Positions 41,441 through 51,054 of a stretch of DNA of 64,000 bases are shown here, one piece after another. The stretch lies in contig NZ_DASYZI010000439.1 of NCBI RefSeq assembly GCF_035946395.1, forward strand, positions 4,561 through 68,560, given 5' to 3'. The notes below the pieces were generated by a model. The model had not been told where the DNA came from. It worked only from the letters and a program-made list of their open reading frames with translations, and did not search any database. The translations under genes and the position numbers were made by a program. The stretch's first letter is position 1; every line of letters begins with the position of its first letter. The DNA comes from Actinocrinis sp035946395 (GTDB taxonomy: Bacteria > Actinomycetota > Actinomycetes > Streptomycetales > Catenulisporaceae).

Positions 41441-42688
41441 ATGGCACACGTCGCAGATCTTTGGATGAGCACCGTCAAGGGCGACGACGGCGCACCCAAG
41501 AAGGTCAGAACCAAACGCTACGGCAAGGGAAAGCGCTGGCTGGCGCGGTGGGTGGACGACGAGGGCGAGTCTCAGTCGAAAGCCTTCGAAAAGAAGGCCG
41601 ACGCGGAGGCCCACGCCGACAAGATGGCGACGGACGTCAGGCAGGGAGACTACTTCGACCCCGACGCTGGAAAGGTCTTCTTCTCCGAGATCGGCGGACG
41701 GTGGCTCACCTCCCGCATCGTCGATCCCTCCAGCTATATCCGATACGCAGGGGTCTACCGGCTGCATGTCGAGCCGAAGTTCGGCAAGCGCCAGGTCAGG
41801 TCGATCGCGCCGTCCACTATTCAGGCGTGGATCGGCGAGCTCGCTCGGACGCACGGCCCGTCGACGATCATCACGGCCTTTCAAATCCTCCAAGGCGTCC
41901 TAGACCTGGCTGTGGCGGACGAGGCTCTGAAGAAGAATCCTGCTAAGTCCCCGATCGTCCAGGTGCCTAAGTGGATCGGTCAGAAGATCGTCCCGTGGAC
42001 CGACGAAACGCTCTACGCCGTCATCGACAGCCACGAGGATTTCGTGCGGGCCATCCCGATCATCGGAGCCGGCTGTGGTCTGAGGCAGGGCGAGATATTC
42101 GGCATCGCCCTCGAAGACGTCGACTTCGCCGAACAGAAGCTCTACGTCCGACGACAGATCAAGAAGCTCGGCCCTGACTTCATCTATGCCCTACCGAAGA
42201 ACGACCGAGAGCGTGTCGTTCCACTTCCCGATTGGGTGGCGCAGGTGGTGCGAATCCACCAAGCCAAATTCAAGCCCCGCCCGCTGTCGCTGCCCTGGGA
42301 AAAGACCGATGGGAAGCTCGTCACTCACAACCTGCTCTTCCGATGGACGGACGACAAGGTGATGCGCGCCCGCCTCTACAACGAGATCGTATGGCGTCCG
42401 GGACTGGTGCGGGCCGGACTCGCACCCGAACCGATCAAGGACGCACGGGGCCGCAAGCGCTACGTCAACAACCGCCAAGACGGCATGCATGCGCTGCGTC
42501 ACTACTACGCAAGCGTCCTGCTGGCCGACGGAGTGTCGATCAAGGAGCTCGCGGAGTACCTGGGACACGCCGATCCGGGCTTCACTCTCCGGACCTACAT
42601 CCACATGCTGCCCGACTCGCACGAGCGCGCCATCCGGGCCATCGACGGTCGCCTCTTCCGGCTGCGCGCCGTCGCTGACGCGACATAG
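41441..42688 (+). CDS. int: Tyrosine recombinase integrase
   Basis: A 415-residue phage-type integrase. Catalytic residues are all visible: Arg215 (GLRQGE), His350 and Arg353 (HALRHYYAS), His376 (GHADPG) and Tyr386 (RTYIHML). The N-terminal 60 residues form an arm-binding domain (KRWLARWVDDEGESQSKAF), followed by a SAM-like core-binding domain. ATG 41441; the frame is open upstream but overlaps the regulator gene. It marks one end of the mobile element; attP should lie close by, probably in 42689-43000. Confidence 0.92.
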   Translation: MAHVADLWMSTVKGDDGAPKKVRTKRYGKGKRWLARWVDDEGESQSKAFEKKADAEAHADKMATDVRQGDYFDPDAGKVFFSEIGGRWLTSRIVDPSSYIRYAGVYRLHVEPKFGKRQVRSIAPSTIQAWIGELARTHGPSTIITAFQILQGVLDLAVADEALKKNPAKSPIVQVPKWIGQKIVPWTDETLYAVIDSHEDFVRAIPIIGAGCGLRQGEIFGIALEDVDFAEQKLYVRRQIKKLGPDFIYALPKNDRERVVPLPDWVAQVVRIHQAKFKPRPLSLPWEKTDGKLVTHNLLFRWTDDKVMRARLYNEIVWRPGLVRAGLAPEPIKDARGRKRYVNNRQDGMHALRHYYASVLLADGVSIKELAEYLGHADPGFTLRTYIHMLPDSHERAIRAIDGRLFRLRAVADAT

Positions 42689-43065
42689 ACGCAATGACAC
42701 CCATTCGATCTTGTTGGGAACCCTGAGACGAACGACCTTGCCACCTGGAAATGGGGGGCGATACTGACAAAGTCGCGAAAAAGAGAGTGCCACGAGTTCT
42801 CCACAATTCCGGCCTCGCGGCTGCCGGAAGTGGCTGCCGGTGCGCAGCCGAGAGCAGCGTCCTCGTGTCGAGTGGTCTTGGCCTCTTACGCAACGCGGAT
42901 CAAGGTTCGTGGGTTGCGACATGTTTTGCACGTAGGTCCCCGTACCTCGCCATGCCTTGCCTTTGATGGGTTGGATGGTTTGTGGCTCAACTGCGGGGTG
43001 GTTTCAGTACCGTGACCCATATCCGGGACGTCCCGGCGCTAGGTTGGCGAAGGGGTGGGCATCGG
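42689..43065. other. 375-bp stretch after the integrase, possible attachment-site region
   Basis: No gene of coding character lies here. The position directly downstream of an integrase gene is where attL or attR is expected, but no tRNA end was recognised and no matching direct repeat could be identified by eye. GC is slightly lower than in the flanks. Confidence 0.4.
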
Positions 43066-45465
43066 ATGTTGGGCGTGGTGTTCGTGCACGGGTTCAACTC
43101 CAATCCGCGGATGTGGGACGCGTTCGGCAGGCTGGTAGCGGGCGACCGGGCGCTTTCGCGCGCGGTGGCCGAAGCGCTTCCGCGGTTCGGGTACGCTACT
43201 GCGCTGCGTCGGTGGCATCTGGCACGGGCGATCCCGTCCTTGGACACGGCGGCGGACAGCCTGAAAGAGTACCTGCGCACTGAGGCCAGCCCCGAGCGGT
43301 TCGAAAGGCTAGTGCTGGTGGGACACAGCATGGGCGGGCTGGTGATCCAGAGGTGCCTGGTACGGATGCTGGCTGAAGGGCGCGGACAAGAGCTGACACG
43401 GGTGCGCCGAGTGGTGTTGCTGGCCACACCGAATGCCGGGTCGCTGCTGGCAGCGGGCACCCGCCGAGTGCTGCTGGGTAGCAATCCACAAGAGCAGCAG
43501 TTGCGCCCGCTCAACGCGCAGGTCGCCGACACGCTGCGGATTGTGCTACGAGATGTAGTGGGTGCCGCAGTCGAGCCGACCGAACGCACCTGCCATATCG
43601 AATTCTCCGTGTACGCGGGTGAGTCCGACGCGGTGGTCCCACCGGCCTCCGCGCAGGCCGGGTTTCCCGATCCGCTGGCCCTGCCTGGGGATCACTTCAC
43701 GATCGTTCGCCCGGACTCGCACGAGCACCGCACGTACACGACGATCAGGCGGCTGCTGCTAGAGGCCACCGGCAGCGACCCGCCACCGCAGAGCGTGATC
43801 ACGCTCGATCCCGCCGTTCTAGAAGTTCATAACGCAGTCGCCGCCGGGCAGAATGCGAACGCCAGTTTGACTACATACCTTCCGCGCGCACACGACCACT
43901 ACCTGCGCGAACTGCTAATTCCGACGTTCGCGGGCGGCGGATCGCGGTTGGTGACTCTGAGCGGTGGATCGGCGACTGGCAAGACCCGCGCCATCTATCA
44001 AGCGCTGGTTGAGCTGGCGCCACATGCGCCGATGCTGCGCCCCGCGGACGCGCGAGCGCTGCTAGATCTGCTGGAGACCGGACAGGTCAAGCCAGGCTAT
44101 GTACTTTGGCTGAACGAGGCCCAGCGGTATCTATATGACGCCGTCGGTGAGCAGGCCGCCGCTCGACTGCGCACCACGCTGGAGAGCACCGCTGGGATCG
44201 CGACGCTCGCCACGCTGTGGAATGACCCATTCTGGAGGGAGCTGACCATTCCCGAGCCGGGCGACCCGCACGCCCAGGCGCGAGCGCTGCTGACACATCC
44301 AGGGTTCGCAGTGCGCCTGGATGTGCCTGACCATCTGACCGCCAAGGATCTGGAGGCGTGGCGGCAACTGGTCATTACCGACGACGACCCGCGCCTCAAG
44401 GAGGCGCTAGCTGCCGGGGCAGGTGACGGGCGGGTCATCCAACATTTGAGCGGCGGTCCCGAACTGCTGCGGGCTTATCTGGCCGGCCCAGGGATGCTAT
44501 TCACCGCACGAGAGTACGCGCTGCTGAATGCGGCGCTCGACGCGAGACGACTTGGGCACATGTCCCCGCTGCCCGCAACGCTGCTGGCCCAGGCCGCCGA
44601 CGACGATCTGCCCGCCCGCCACCGAGCTTCGGACCGGGATTGGGCGCAACGCGACCTGCACTCCCTTGCCAGCGGACGACGCGCTGACGGTTCCCGCACC
44701 GACATCCGTAACACGCTGACCGCACTGAGCGAGGTTCGTACCCGCGCGGGCACCGAGCCCGGATACGAGCCAGCCGACTACCTCGACCAATACTCCCGCC
44801 GTCGGCGCGCCGACCAGATCGGCACTCCCGCACTGTGGCGATCCCTGATCGAGCACACCGTCGACCTCGACGACCAAGACCGCCTCGCGCGGGCCGCCTG
44901 GGACCGCGGACTGCGTACCACCTCCGTGAGCCTCTGGCACAAAGCCGTCACCGCGGGCAGCCCCACCGCGGGCCTAGCCCAGCTCGGCCCCGACCTCGAC
45001 CCTAGTCACGCCGCCGCCACGTACAGCGCCACACATGCCGAACTAGCCAATCCGAGCGCCGTCGTCTCCTTGTTGCAGGCGTTGCGGGAGATCGGGGCTG
45101 AGCAGGCGGTCGCCACGCTTCTGGGACGCAACCCCGCTGCCTGCGTCGACCCAACCGATCCGAGTGCGGTGGCCTGGTTGCTGAAGGAACTGCGGGAGAC
45201 CGGGGAAGAGGTTGCGGTCGCGACACTGGCCACGCGCGCCGTCGTTCACGCAGACCTAACCAACCCACGCGCGGCGGCCCGGCTACTGGAGGAGCTGCGC
45301 AAGACTGGGAAAGAGGTTGCGGTCGCGACACTGGCCACACGCGCCGCTGCCAACGCAGACCTGGCTGACCAAGTCGCGGTCGCCCGGCTACTGAAGGGGT
45401 TGCGCGAGGTCGGGGTGTCGGCGGCGCTGAAATCCACCATTGAAACCATGATCGCGTCCACGTAA
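43066..45465 (+). CDS. Lipase / P-loop NTPase / repeat protein, 5' part cut by IS21
   Basis: 799 residues remain. An alpha/beta hydrolase domain opens the protein: oxyanion VFVHGFNSNP, nucleophile Ser88 in GHSMGG, and possible Asp and His in GESDAVVPP and GDHFTIV. A P-loop follows (GGSATGKTRAIYQAL, near residue 300), with VLWLNEAQ, a Walker B with Asn for Asp. Helical repeats of about 35 residues (DPSAVAWLLKELRETGEEVA) begin near residue 660. At codon 782 an IS21 insertion ends the frame; 16 residues and the stop come from the IS. Effector, NTPase and repeat sensor is the NLR layout of many phage-defence proteins, but function is inferred. Start ATG 43066; GTG 42982 possible. Confidence 0.8.
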   Translation: MLGVVFVHGFNSNPRMWDAFGRLVAGDRALSRAVAEALPRFGYATALRRWHLARAIPSLDTAADSLKEYLRTEASPERFERLVLVGHSMGGLVIQRCLVRMLAEGRGQELTRVRRVVLLATPNAGSLLAAGTRRVLLGSNPQEQQLRPLNAQVADTLRIVLRDVVGAAVEPTERTCHIEFSVYAGESDAVVPPASAQAGFPDPLALPGDHFTIVRPDSHEHRTYTTIRRLLLEATGSDPPPQSVITLDPAVLEVHNAVAAGQNANASLTTYLPRAHDHYLRELLIPTFAGGGSRLVTLSGGSATGKTRAIYQALVELAPHAPMLRPADARALLDLLETGQVKPGYVLWLNEAQRYLYDAVGEQAAARLRTTLESTAGIATLATLWNDPFWRELTIPEPGDPHAQARALLTHPGFAVRLDVPDHLTAKDLEAWRQLVITDDDPRLKEALAAGAGDGRVIQHLSGGPELLRAYLAGPGMLFTAREYALLNAALDARRLGHMSPLPATLLAQAADDDLPARHRASDRDWAQRDLHSLASGRRADGSRTDIRNTLTALSEVRTRAGTEPGYEPADYLDQYSRRRRADQIGTPALWRSLIEHTVDLDDQDRLARAAWDRGLRTTSVSLWHKAVTAGSPTAGLAQLGPDLDPSHAAATYSATHAELANPSAVVSLLQALREIGAEQAVATLLGRNPAACVDPTDPSAVAWLLKELRETGEEVAVATLATRAVVHADLTNPRAAARLLEELRKTGKEVAVATLATRAAANADLADQVAVARLLKGLREVGVSAALKSTIETMIAST

Positions 45466-45610
45466 TCCACCAGGCGGGCCGGGGTGCGTCGCCGTAATCC
45501 ACCAGGGTGGCGGCGGTCGTCCTCGGCCTGGGTTCGGTCCTCCCGAACGAAGCACACTCTCACTCACCGACCGGTGAGTGAGGGGCTTGATGGCAAGGAG
45601 GACGTTCACG

Positions 45611-47254
45611 ATGGTGGATTTGATCGAGCTGTATGTGCACTGGTACGCCGGTCGGTCGAAGTCGGCGCTGGCCGAGAGCCTTGGTTTGGATCGCGGCACG
45701 ATTCGCAAGTATCTGGCCCCGGCCGAGGCTGCGGGCCTGGTTCCGGGCGGGGATCCGATCGGCGAGGAGGTGTGGCGCGAGCGGGTCGCCGAGTGGTTCC
45801 CGCAGGTGGTGGATGCGAAGTTGCGGCAGGTCACGTGGCCGGCGATCGCGGTGCACCGGGACTACATCGTCGAGCAGCTGGGGGCCGGGGTGACCAAGGC
45901 GACGATCCATCAGCGGCTGCGCGATGAGCACGGGCTGGAGGCCGGGTTGACTTCGCTCAAAAGGTGGATCGAGGCGAATCTGCCCGACGAGGTGGTGCGC
46001 GGCCGGGTCACGGTGTACCGGCCGCCGGTGCCGCCGGGCGAGGAAGCGCAGATCGACTACGGGTCGCTGGGGATGTGGCTGGACCCGGTCACCGGCAGGC
46101 GGCGGCGGGTCTGGGCTTTCATCATGGTGCTCGCCTGCTCGAGGCACATGTTCGTGCGTCCGGTACTCACGATGGACCAGGCCAGCTGGAGCGCGGCGCA
46201 TGTGGCGGCGTTCGACTTCTTCGGCGGGGTCCCGCACCGGCTGGTACCGGACAACCTCAAGACCGGAGTGGAGCGCCCGGATCTGTACGACCCGAAGCTG
46301 AACCGCTCCTACGGGGAGCTGGGGCGGCACTACGGGACGTTGATCGATCCTGCTCGGGCGCGCAAGCCGAAAGACAAGGCCAGGGTCGAGCGGCAGGTTC
46401 CTTACGTGCGGGACTCGTTCTGGCGGGGCCGGGAGTTCGCCTCGCTCGTCGAGATGCAGGCCGCTGCCGTGACCTGGTGCCTACAGGTGGCCGGGCGCCG
46501 CGCGCACCGCGGGCTGGACGGGGCCGCGCCGCTGGCGGTGTTCGAGGCCGCCGAACGCGAAGCGCTGATCCCGCTGCCGACCACGCGTTTCACCCTGGCG
46601 ACCTGGTCGATAGCGAAGGTCGCCCCGGATTGTCACATCAAGGTCGGCAAGGCGCTCTACAGCGTGCCGTGGCACCTGATCGGCGCCCGCGTGGACGTGC
46701 GCGCCACCGCCACGATGGTGCAGATCTTCCACGACGGGCGGCTGGTCAAGACGCACGTCGCCGCGATGCGGGGCAAACGCACCGACCACGGCGACCTGCC
46801 CGAAGAGAAGATCGCCTACTACATGCGGACCCCGGCCTGGTGCCGGACCACGGCTGAGGAGGTCGGTCCCGCCTGCGTGGAGGTAATCGCCGCCCTAAAC
46901 GAACAGGGCGTGATGTTCAAGCTGCGCCAAGCCCAAGGAATCCTGGGGCTGCGCGACCGGCACGACCCGGCGCGGCTGGAGGCGGCCTGCCGCAAGGCGC
47001 TTCAGGCCGGCGACCCGTCCTATCGCACCATCAAGGGCATCCTCGCCCTGGGGATCGAGGACGACCCGGTCACCCGGCCGACCGGGGACGGTGGCGCCGC
47101 AGCGTTCCTGCACGGCCCGCAGCAGCTGTTCGCCATCGCCGCCCTGGAGGCGACGGACGGCGCCGCCGTCATCAGCACGTCGGCCGCGGACGCCGCCAAC
47201 GCCATGGCGATCTCGGACGCCTTCGCCACCACCACGAACGGAGACCACCGGTGA
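45611..47254 (+). CDS. istA: IS21-family transposase IstA
   Basis: A 547-residue DDE transposase. An N-terminal HTH (KSALAESLGLDRGTIRKYL) binds the ends. The rve-type core shows QIDYGSLG (first Asp), VPDNLKTGV (second Asp) and DKARVERQV (Glu). The C-terminal Mu-type barrel follows. ATG 45611 is preceded by AAGGAGG with 9-nt spacing; the upstream in-frame starts at 45578 and 45590 lie before or within that site. It overlaps istB by 4 nt. Confidence 0.93.
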   Translation: MVDLIELYVHWYAGRSKSALAESLGLDRGTIRKYLAPAEAAGLVPGGDPIGEEVWRERVAEWFPQVVDAKLRQVTWPAIAVHRDYIVEQLGAGVTKATIHQRLRDEHGLEAGLTSLKRWIEANLPDEVVRGRVTVYRPPVPPGEEAQIDYGSLGMWLDPVTGRRRRVWAFIMVLACSRHMFVRPVLTMDQASWSAAHVAAFDFFGGVPHRLVPDNLKTGVERPDLYDPKLNRSYGELGRHYGTLIDPARARKPKDKARVERQVPYVRDSFWRGREFASLVEMQAAAVTWCLQVAGRRAHRGLDGAAPLAVFEAAEREALIPLPTTRFTLATWSIAKVAPDCHIKVGKALYSVPWHLIGARVDVRATATMVQIFHDGRLVKTHVAAMRGKRTDHGDLPEEKIAYYMRTPAWCRTTAEEVGPACVEVIAALNEQGVMFKLRQAQGILGLRDRHDPARLEAACRKALQAGDPSYRTIKGILALGIEDDPVTRPTGDGGAAAFLHGPQQLFAIAALEATDGAAVISTSAADAANAMAISDAFATTTNGDHR

Positions 47255-48039
47255 CCGCCTCATCCGTGCTCGACCCCGCGCTGCACGACTCCCTGCGCAC
47301 CCTCAAACTCTCCGGGATGCTCGAGACCCTCGACGCCCGCCTGGCCCAGGCCCGTGGCGGCGATCTGGGACACCTCGACTTCCTGCAAGTGCTCTGCGAC
47401 GACGAGATCACCCGCCGCGAGCAGCAGGCGATAGCCCGCCGCATCCGCCGCGCGCAGTTCGAGTCCCCGCAGGCCACGCTGGAAAGCTTCGACTTCGCCG
47501 CGGCACCGAAGCTGCCCGCCGCCCAGATCCGCGACCTGGCCGCGCTGCGCTGGCTCGCCGCCGGGGAGTCGTTGATCGCCTACGGGCCGGTCGGGGTCGG
47601 CAAGACCCACGTCGCCCAGGCCATGGGACACCTGGCCATCCGCCGCGGCGCCGAGGTCCGCTTCGCCAAGACCTCCCGCCTGCTCTCCGACCTGGCCGGC
47701 GGGCACGCCGACCGCAGCTTCGACAAGCGGATGCGCGACTACATCAGGCCTGCGCTGCTGATCCTCGACGACTTCGCGATGCGCGAGTTCACCCCGCAAC
47801 AAGCCGACGACCTCTACGAACTGGTCTCCGAGCGCACCGCCTGCGGCGCGGCGATGGCACTGACCAGCAACCGCCAGCCCTCGGACTGGTACCCGCTGTT
47901 CCCCAACCCGGTCGTCGCAGAGTCCTTGCTCGACCGGCTCATCAACAACAGCCACCAGGTATTCATGAACGGACCCAGCTACCGACCGAACAAGCGACCC
48001 GGCCGGTCCGCCGACACCACGCAGACCAAGAACGAGTAA
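47251..48039 (+). CDS. istB: IS21-family transposition helper ATPase IstB
   Basis: A 262-residue DnaA-like AAA+ ATPase that selects target DNA and activates IstA. Walker A is GPVGVGKTH, Walker B is LLILDDFAM, and sensor ALTSNRQPSDW follows. The N-terminal helical IstB domain is complete (LRTLKLSGMLETLDARLAQA). GTG 47251 overlaps istA (GTGA). Confidence 0.93.
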   Translation: MTASSVLDPALHDSLRTLKLSGMLETLDARLAQARGGDLGHLDFLQVLCDDEITRREQQAIARRIRRAQFESPQATLESFDFAAAPKLPAAQIRDLAALRWLAAGESLIAYGPVGVGKTHVAQAMGHLAIRRGAEVRFAKTSRLLSDLAGGHADRSFDKRMRDYIRPALLILDDFAMREFTPQQADDLYELVSERTACGAAMALTSNRQPSDWYPLFPNPVVAESLLDRLINNSHQVFMNGPSYRPNKRPGRSADTTQTKNE

Positions 48040-48107
48040 CCTACGCCACGGGCCGAACCCGGTGGATTCCGCGGACGTGCGCCTGGTGAATTACGCCGTC
48101 GTCGACA

Positions 48108-49292
48108 GTCGGGGCCGAGCAGGCGGTTGCCACACTGCTGGGGCGCGACCCTGCCGCACATGTAGACGTATCCAAGCCGGGTGAGGTCGCCTTCTTGCTG
48201 GGGGCATTGTCGGAGGTAGGGGAGCAGGTAGCGATGACGGCGCTGGCCACGCGGGCCGCTACTCTCGCCGACTTGACCAACACAAACGGGGTGTCCCACC
48301 TGCTACGTGCGTTCGTGTGGGTCAAGGAGGCGAAGGCGATGCTGTTGGAACGCGATCCGGCTGCACACGCCGACCTGACCGACCCAGGCGCGGTAGCTTC
48401 CCTGCTGGAGGCATTGGGAGATCACAGGGCCAGGCTTCTTGAACGCGACCCGGCCGCGCACGTCGATGTGACCAACCCAGGCGCGGTCGCACGCCTGCTA
48501 GAGGGGCTACGGCAGGCGGGGGCCGGGCAGGCGGTCGCGACGCTCCTAGAACGAAACCCGGCCGCACATGCCGACCTGACTCGCCCAGACAGGGTGGCCT
48601 TCCTGCTAGACAAGTTGCAGCAGGCGGGGGCCGGGCAGGCGGTCGCGACGCTCCTAGAACGAAACCCGGCCGCACATGCCGACCTGACCGACCTGGACGG
48701 GGTGGTTTCGTTACTAATCCGCTTGCGAGAGTCCGGGGCCGAGGAGGCATTGGCCGCACGCGCCGCCGCCAACGCGGACCTGACCGACCTACGCAAAGTG
48801 GCGCGACTGCTGGAGGCGTTGAAGTCGTTGGATGCCGAGGAAGCGGTCGCGGCGCTGGCCGCACGCGCCGCCGCCGACTCTGACCTAACCGACCCAGGCG
48901 CGGTGGCCTGGTTACTAAAACAATTGCGGGAGGCCGACACTAATGAAGCGGTCGCAGTACTACTGCACCGCGACCCCGCCGCTAATGTTGACCTGACCGA
49001 CCCGGACGGGGTGGTCTGGTTACTAAAACAGTTGCGGGCAACTGGGGCCGAGGAAGCGGTCGCGGCGCTGGCCGCACGCGCCGCCGCCAACGCCGACCTG
49101 ACCGACCCGGGCGCGGTGGGACGACTGCTGAAAGCGCTACGCGAGGGCAGAACTGAGCAGGTCGCAGCTGTGCTCGTCACGCGTTTGGAGAACGCGGGAC
49201 GCCTCCCCCAGCACTTCGCCCCCCACGGACGCGAGCCCAACAGCCAGCAATCCCCACCCTGGAAGTGGCATGATCTCTTTTCCGGAGCCTGA
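48108..49292 (+). pseudogene. Lipase/NTPase/repeat gene, 3' part separated by IS21
   Basis: This is the rest of the gene that starts at 43066. From 48115 the frame reads AEQAVATLLGRDPAAHVDV and continues through about ten more repeats to the stop at 49292. Joining 43066-45415 to 48115-49292 gives 3528 nt, exactly 1176 codons including stop, with the repeat register intact across the junction. Without its own start or upstream domains it is probably not functional; a TTG at 48195 could start a 365-residue repeat-only protein. Confidence 0.85.
48512..48688 (+). repeat. Recent internal duplication in the repeat-coding region
   Basis: A 69-bp block at 48512-48580 recurs without mismatch at 48620-48688, spaced 108 bp (36 codons, one protein repeat). 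Other repeats in the gene have diverged, so this pair is recent and shows that the array changes copy number by slippage or recombination. Confidence 0.8.
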
Positions 49293-49744
49293 GCAGCCGC
49301 GTCTACGAACATGGCTCACATGCCAAACGCCTGTCAGATACTGGTAGAGCAACTGCATCAGCTTGGTGCGCAAATAGTCGGCTACTCTTAGGCGCCGCCC
49401 ATCGAAGACCACGGGCAGTTCACCGGGCGCAACATAGTTCCGTGTCTTCGTGTGCCAGTTGATCGACAAGATTATCCTCGTTGATCTTTCAGGTACCCAC
49501 GAGCGCTTTATACTGAACCCGACCGCCAAACTGCTCGACATCCTGCGGGATCAGCCACTTTTTGAACACCCGCCCTCCGCCCTAATGCCACATGCGGGAG
49601 CTCGGTCAGTCGGCGCGACTGAAGTGGGGCTAGTCGAGCGCAATGTCGCTGGCAGCCAGTCCGTGCAAGCTGGCCTTCGCGCCCTTCCGGAATATCCTGC
49701 AAAACAAAAGGCGAAGATTAATATTGGAAATCAATCCAGCACTG
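49293..49744. other. 450-bp low-GC stretch without a confident gene
   Basis: GC is clearly lower than in the rest of the window. A - strand frame over 49300-49541 reads like coding sequence in part (ELPVVFDGRRLRVADYL), but has no clear start or domain and overlaps the end of the repeat gene. It may be a gene remnant. Confidence 0.35.
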
Positions 49745-50764
49745 TTAGCGGTCGGCGTCTGGCAAGCCTGCTTGCATTAGAGCCCATTGCAGCCACGAAG
49801 GCTCGTCGTCGTACAAATTAAGCCAGACTTTACACTCGGGACTTGCGGTTCCTGCATTGGGAATGATGAAGGTTTCGCGAATCCGCTCCCCAGGCAATGT
49901 CCTTCGGAGTGCCACAGAGCCATCAGGCAGACTATGAGCTTCATCCTCTTTGGAAGCCGGGTTACCAGGCAGGCCGGAGAACACAACTCCGTGAATGTCG
50001 CCCGATATGGCCATTTGCTCAAGTGCCCCCTGAGCCAACTGCGCACCCTTGTGTTCCAAAGGGGCCGCTGCCAGGGCAGACTTCATGAATGGCTCGTTTG
50101 CAAACATTCCTTCATCGAGCTCGCAGCGCAACCAGCCGCCGTCTTGGGCAGGTTGGCCAGCCTTGGTGGCAAGCTTGGCACCAATACGCTTCCACCCGTC
50201 GATTTCCGCCCCCTCAGCAGCGGACTTCTGAAGTTGAACTGCGACTTCGTCACCAACGCCCATGTACAGGCATTCAACCCCAATCGGACTCTCCCCGTGC
50301 GCAAGCATGACGTCGGGCTTCCAATTCCTCGGGCCGCGGTCCACCTCCAGTGCGACAGTGTTGCTTCGCCTCTTCTCAAGTGCCGCGACGTCGAACTGGA
50401 GCCGAGCGGAGTTAATGACGCCCGCCTCAAGTTGAGACCGCATCTGCCTTAGAACCGTTGGCAGGCCCGGCGACCCATCGAGCACTCTCAAACGCGCCGC
50501 AAACTCGACGAGCGACGCCACGTGCTGGAGCGTGTACGGGGCCAGTGCGAACCTCAGGTACGGCTGTTTTGCCTTGGCCTGGAACTTTCCGGGCCAATCG
50601 TCTCCGAGTACCTCGGCAAGAACGCCCGAAGCCCACACACCCCGGCTCTTCCAGAGCTCAGGATAAGTGCTCGCATTGATCTTGGTACTCAGGTCGGCGA
50701 AAGTACGGGGCGCGGTTCGTATGAAATCCGCAGCTCTGGCCGTGGGGTCGGTACTTCCACTCAT
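49745..50764 (-). CDS. Hypothetical protein of foreign composition
   Basis: A 339-residue soluble protein with no recognised family. A central part reads WKPDVMLAHGESPIGVECLY, which resembles the D-x(n)-ExK core of restriction-type nucleases but has Cys in place of Lys, so I do not claim that function. Codon use is much less GC-biased than in neighbours, pointing to recent transfer. ATG 50764 chosen; the frame is open to 51004. It lies beside the NLR-like gene, in what looks like an accessory island. Confidence 0.65.
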   Translation of the reverse strand: MSGSTDPTARAADFIRTAPRTFADLSTKINASTYPELWKSRGVWASGVLAEVLGDDWPGKFQAKAKQPYLRFALAPYTLQHVASLVEFAARLRVLDGSPGLPTVLRQMRSQLEAGVINSARLQFDVAALEKRRSNTVALEVDRGPRNWKPDVMLAHGESPIGVECLYMGVGDEVAVQLQKSAAEGAEIDGWKRIGAKLATKAGQPAQDGGWLRCELDEGMFANEPFMKSALAAAPLEHKGAQLAQGALEQMAISGDIHGVVFSGLPGNPASKEDEAHSLPDGSVALRRTLPGERIRETFIIPNAGTASPECKVWLNLYDDEPSWLQWALMQAGLPDADR

Positions 50765-51054
50765 GGGGTGCTCCAGCTGAACCGTCAAAACGCTACCGGC
50801 CCAGCTCGTGCGCGGAGTCAGTACGGACGACAGCATTCTACATCGCGCGGCGACGGTGGTCCGGCTGTTCGGCGACCAGTGCCCGCGGGCTGGACCAGTC
50901 GGTGGAGGCCAAGCCGAGCCGCACGGCCAGGTACAGCCATGGGCACGATCCGGCTCTACTTCGCTCCTGACGCAACAGGGACGCAACACGACCCTGCTGA
51001 CCATTGACTCGGCAGGCTCGCAGGCTCGCCGAATCCGATCCGAAAACGCCCTGA

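Larger units (their letters stand above)
45416..48107 (+). mobile_element. IS21-family insertion sequence
   Basis: A 2692-bp element encoding IstA and IstB. Left end TGTCGGCGGCG and right end (reverse complement) TGTCGACGACGG are imperfect inverted repeats. Further inner copies of CGTAATCCACCAGG occur at 45461 and 45493, and in inverted form near 48058 and 48082, the multiple terminal repeats typical of IS21. It is flanked by a 7-bp direct repeat, GTCGGGG, at 45409-45415 and 48108-48114. Both genes are intact, so the copy may be active. It interrupts the lipase/NTPase/repeat gene. Confidence 0.93.

Noticed and set aside
45416..48107. IstA/IstB as part of the conjugative element's own machinery
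   Set aside because: Terminal repeats and the 7-bp target duplication show an independent IS21 insertion within another gene.
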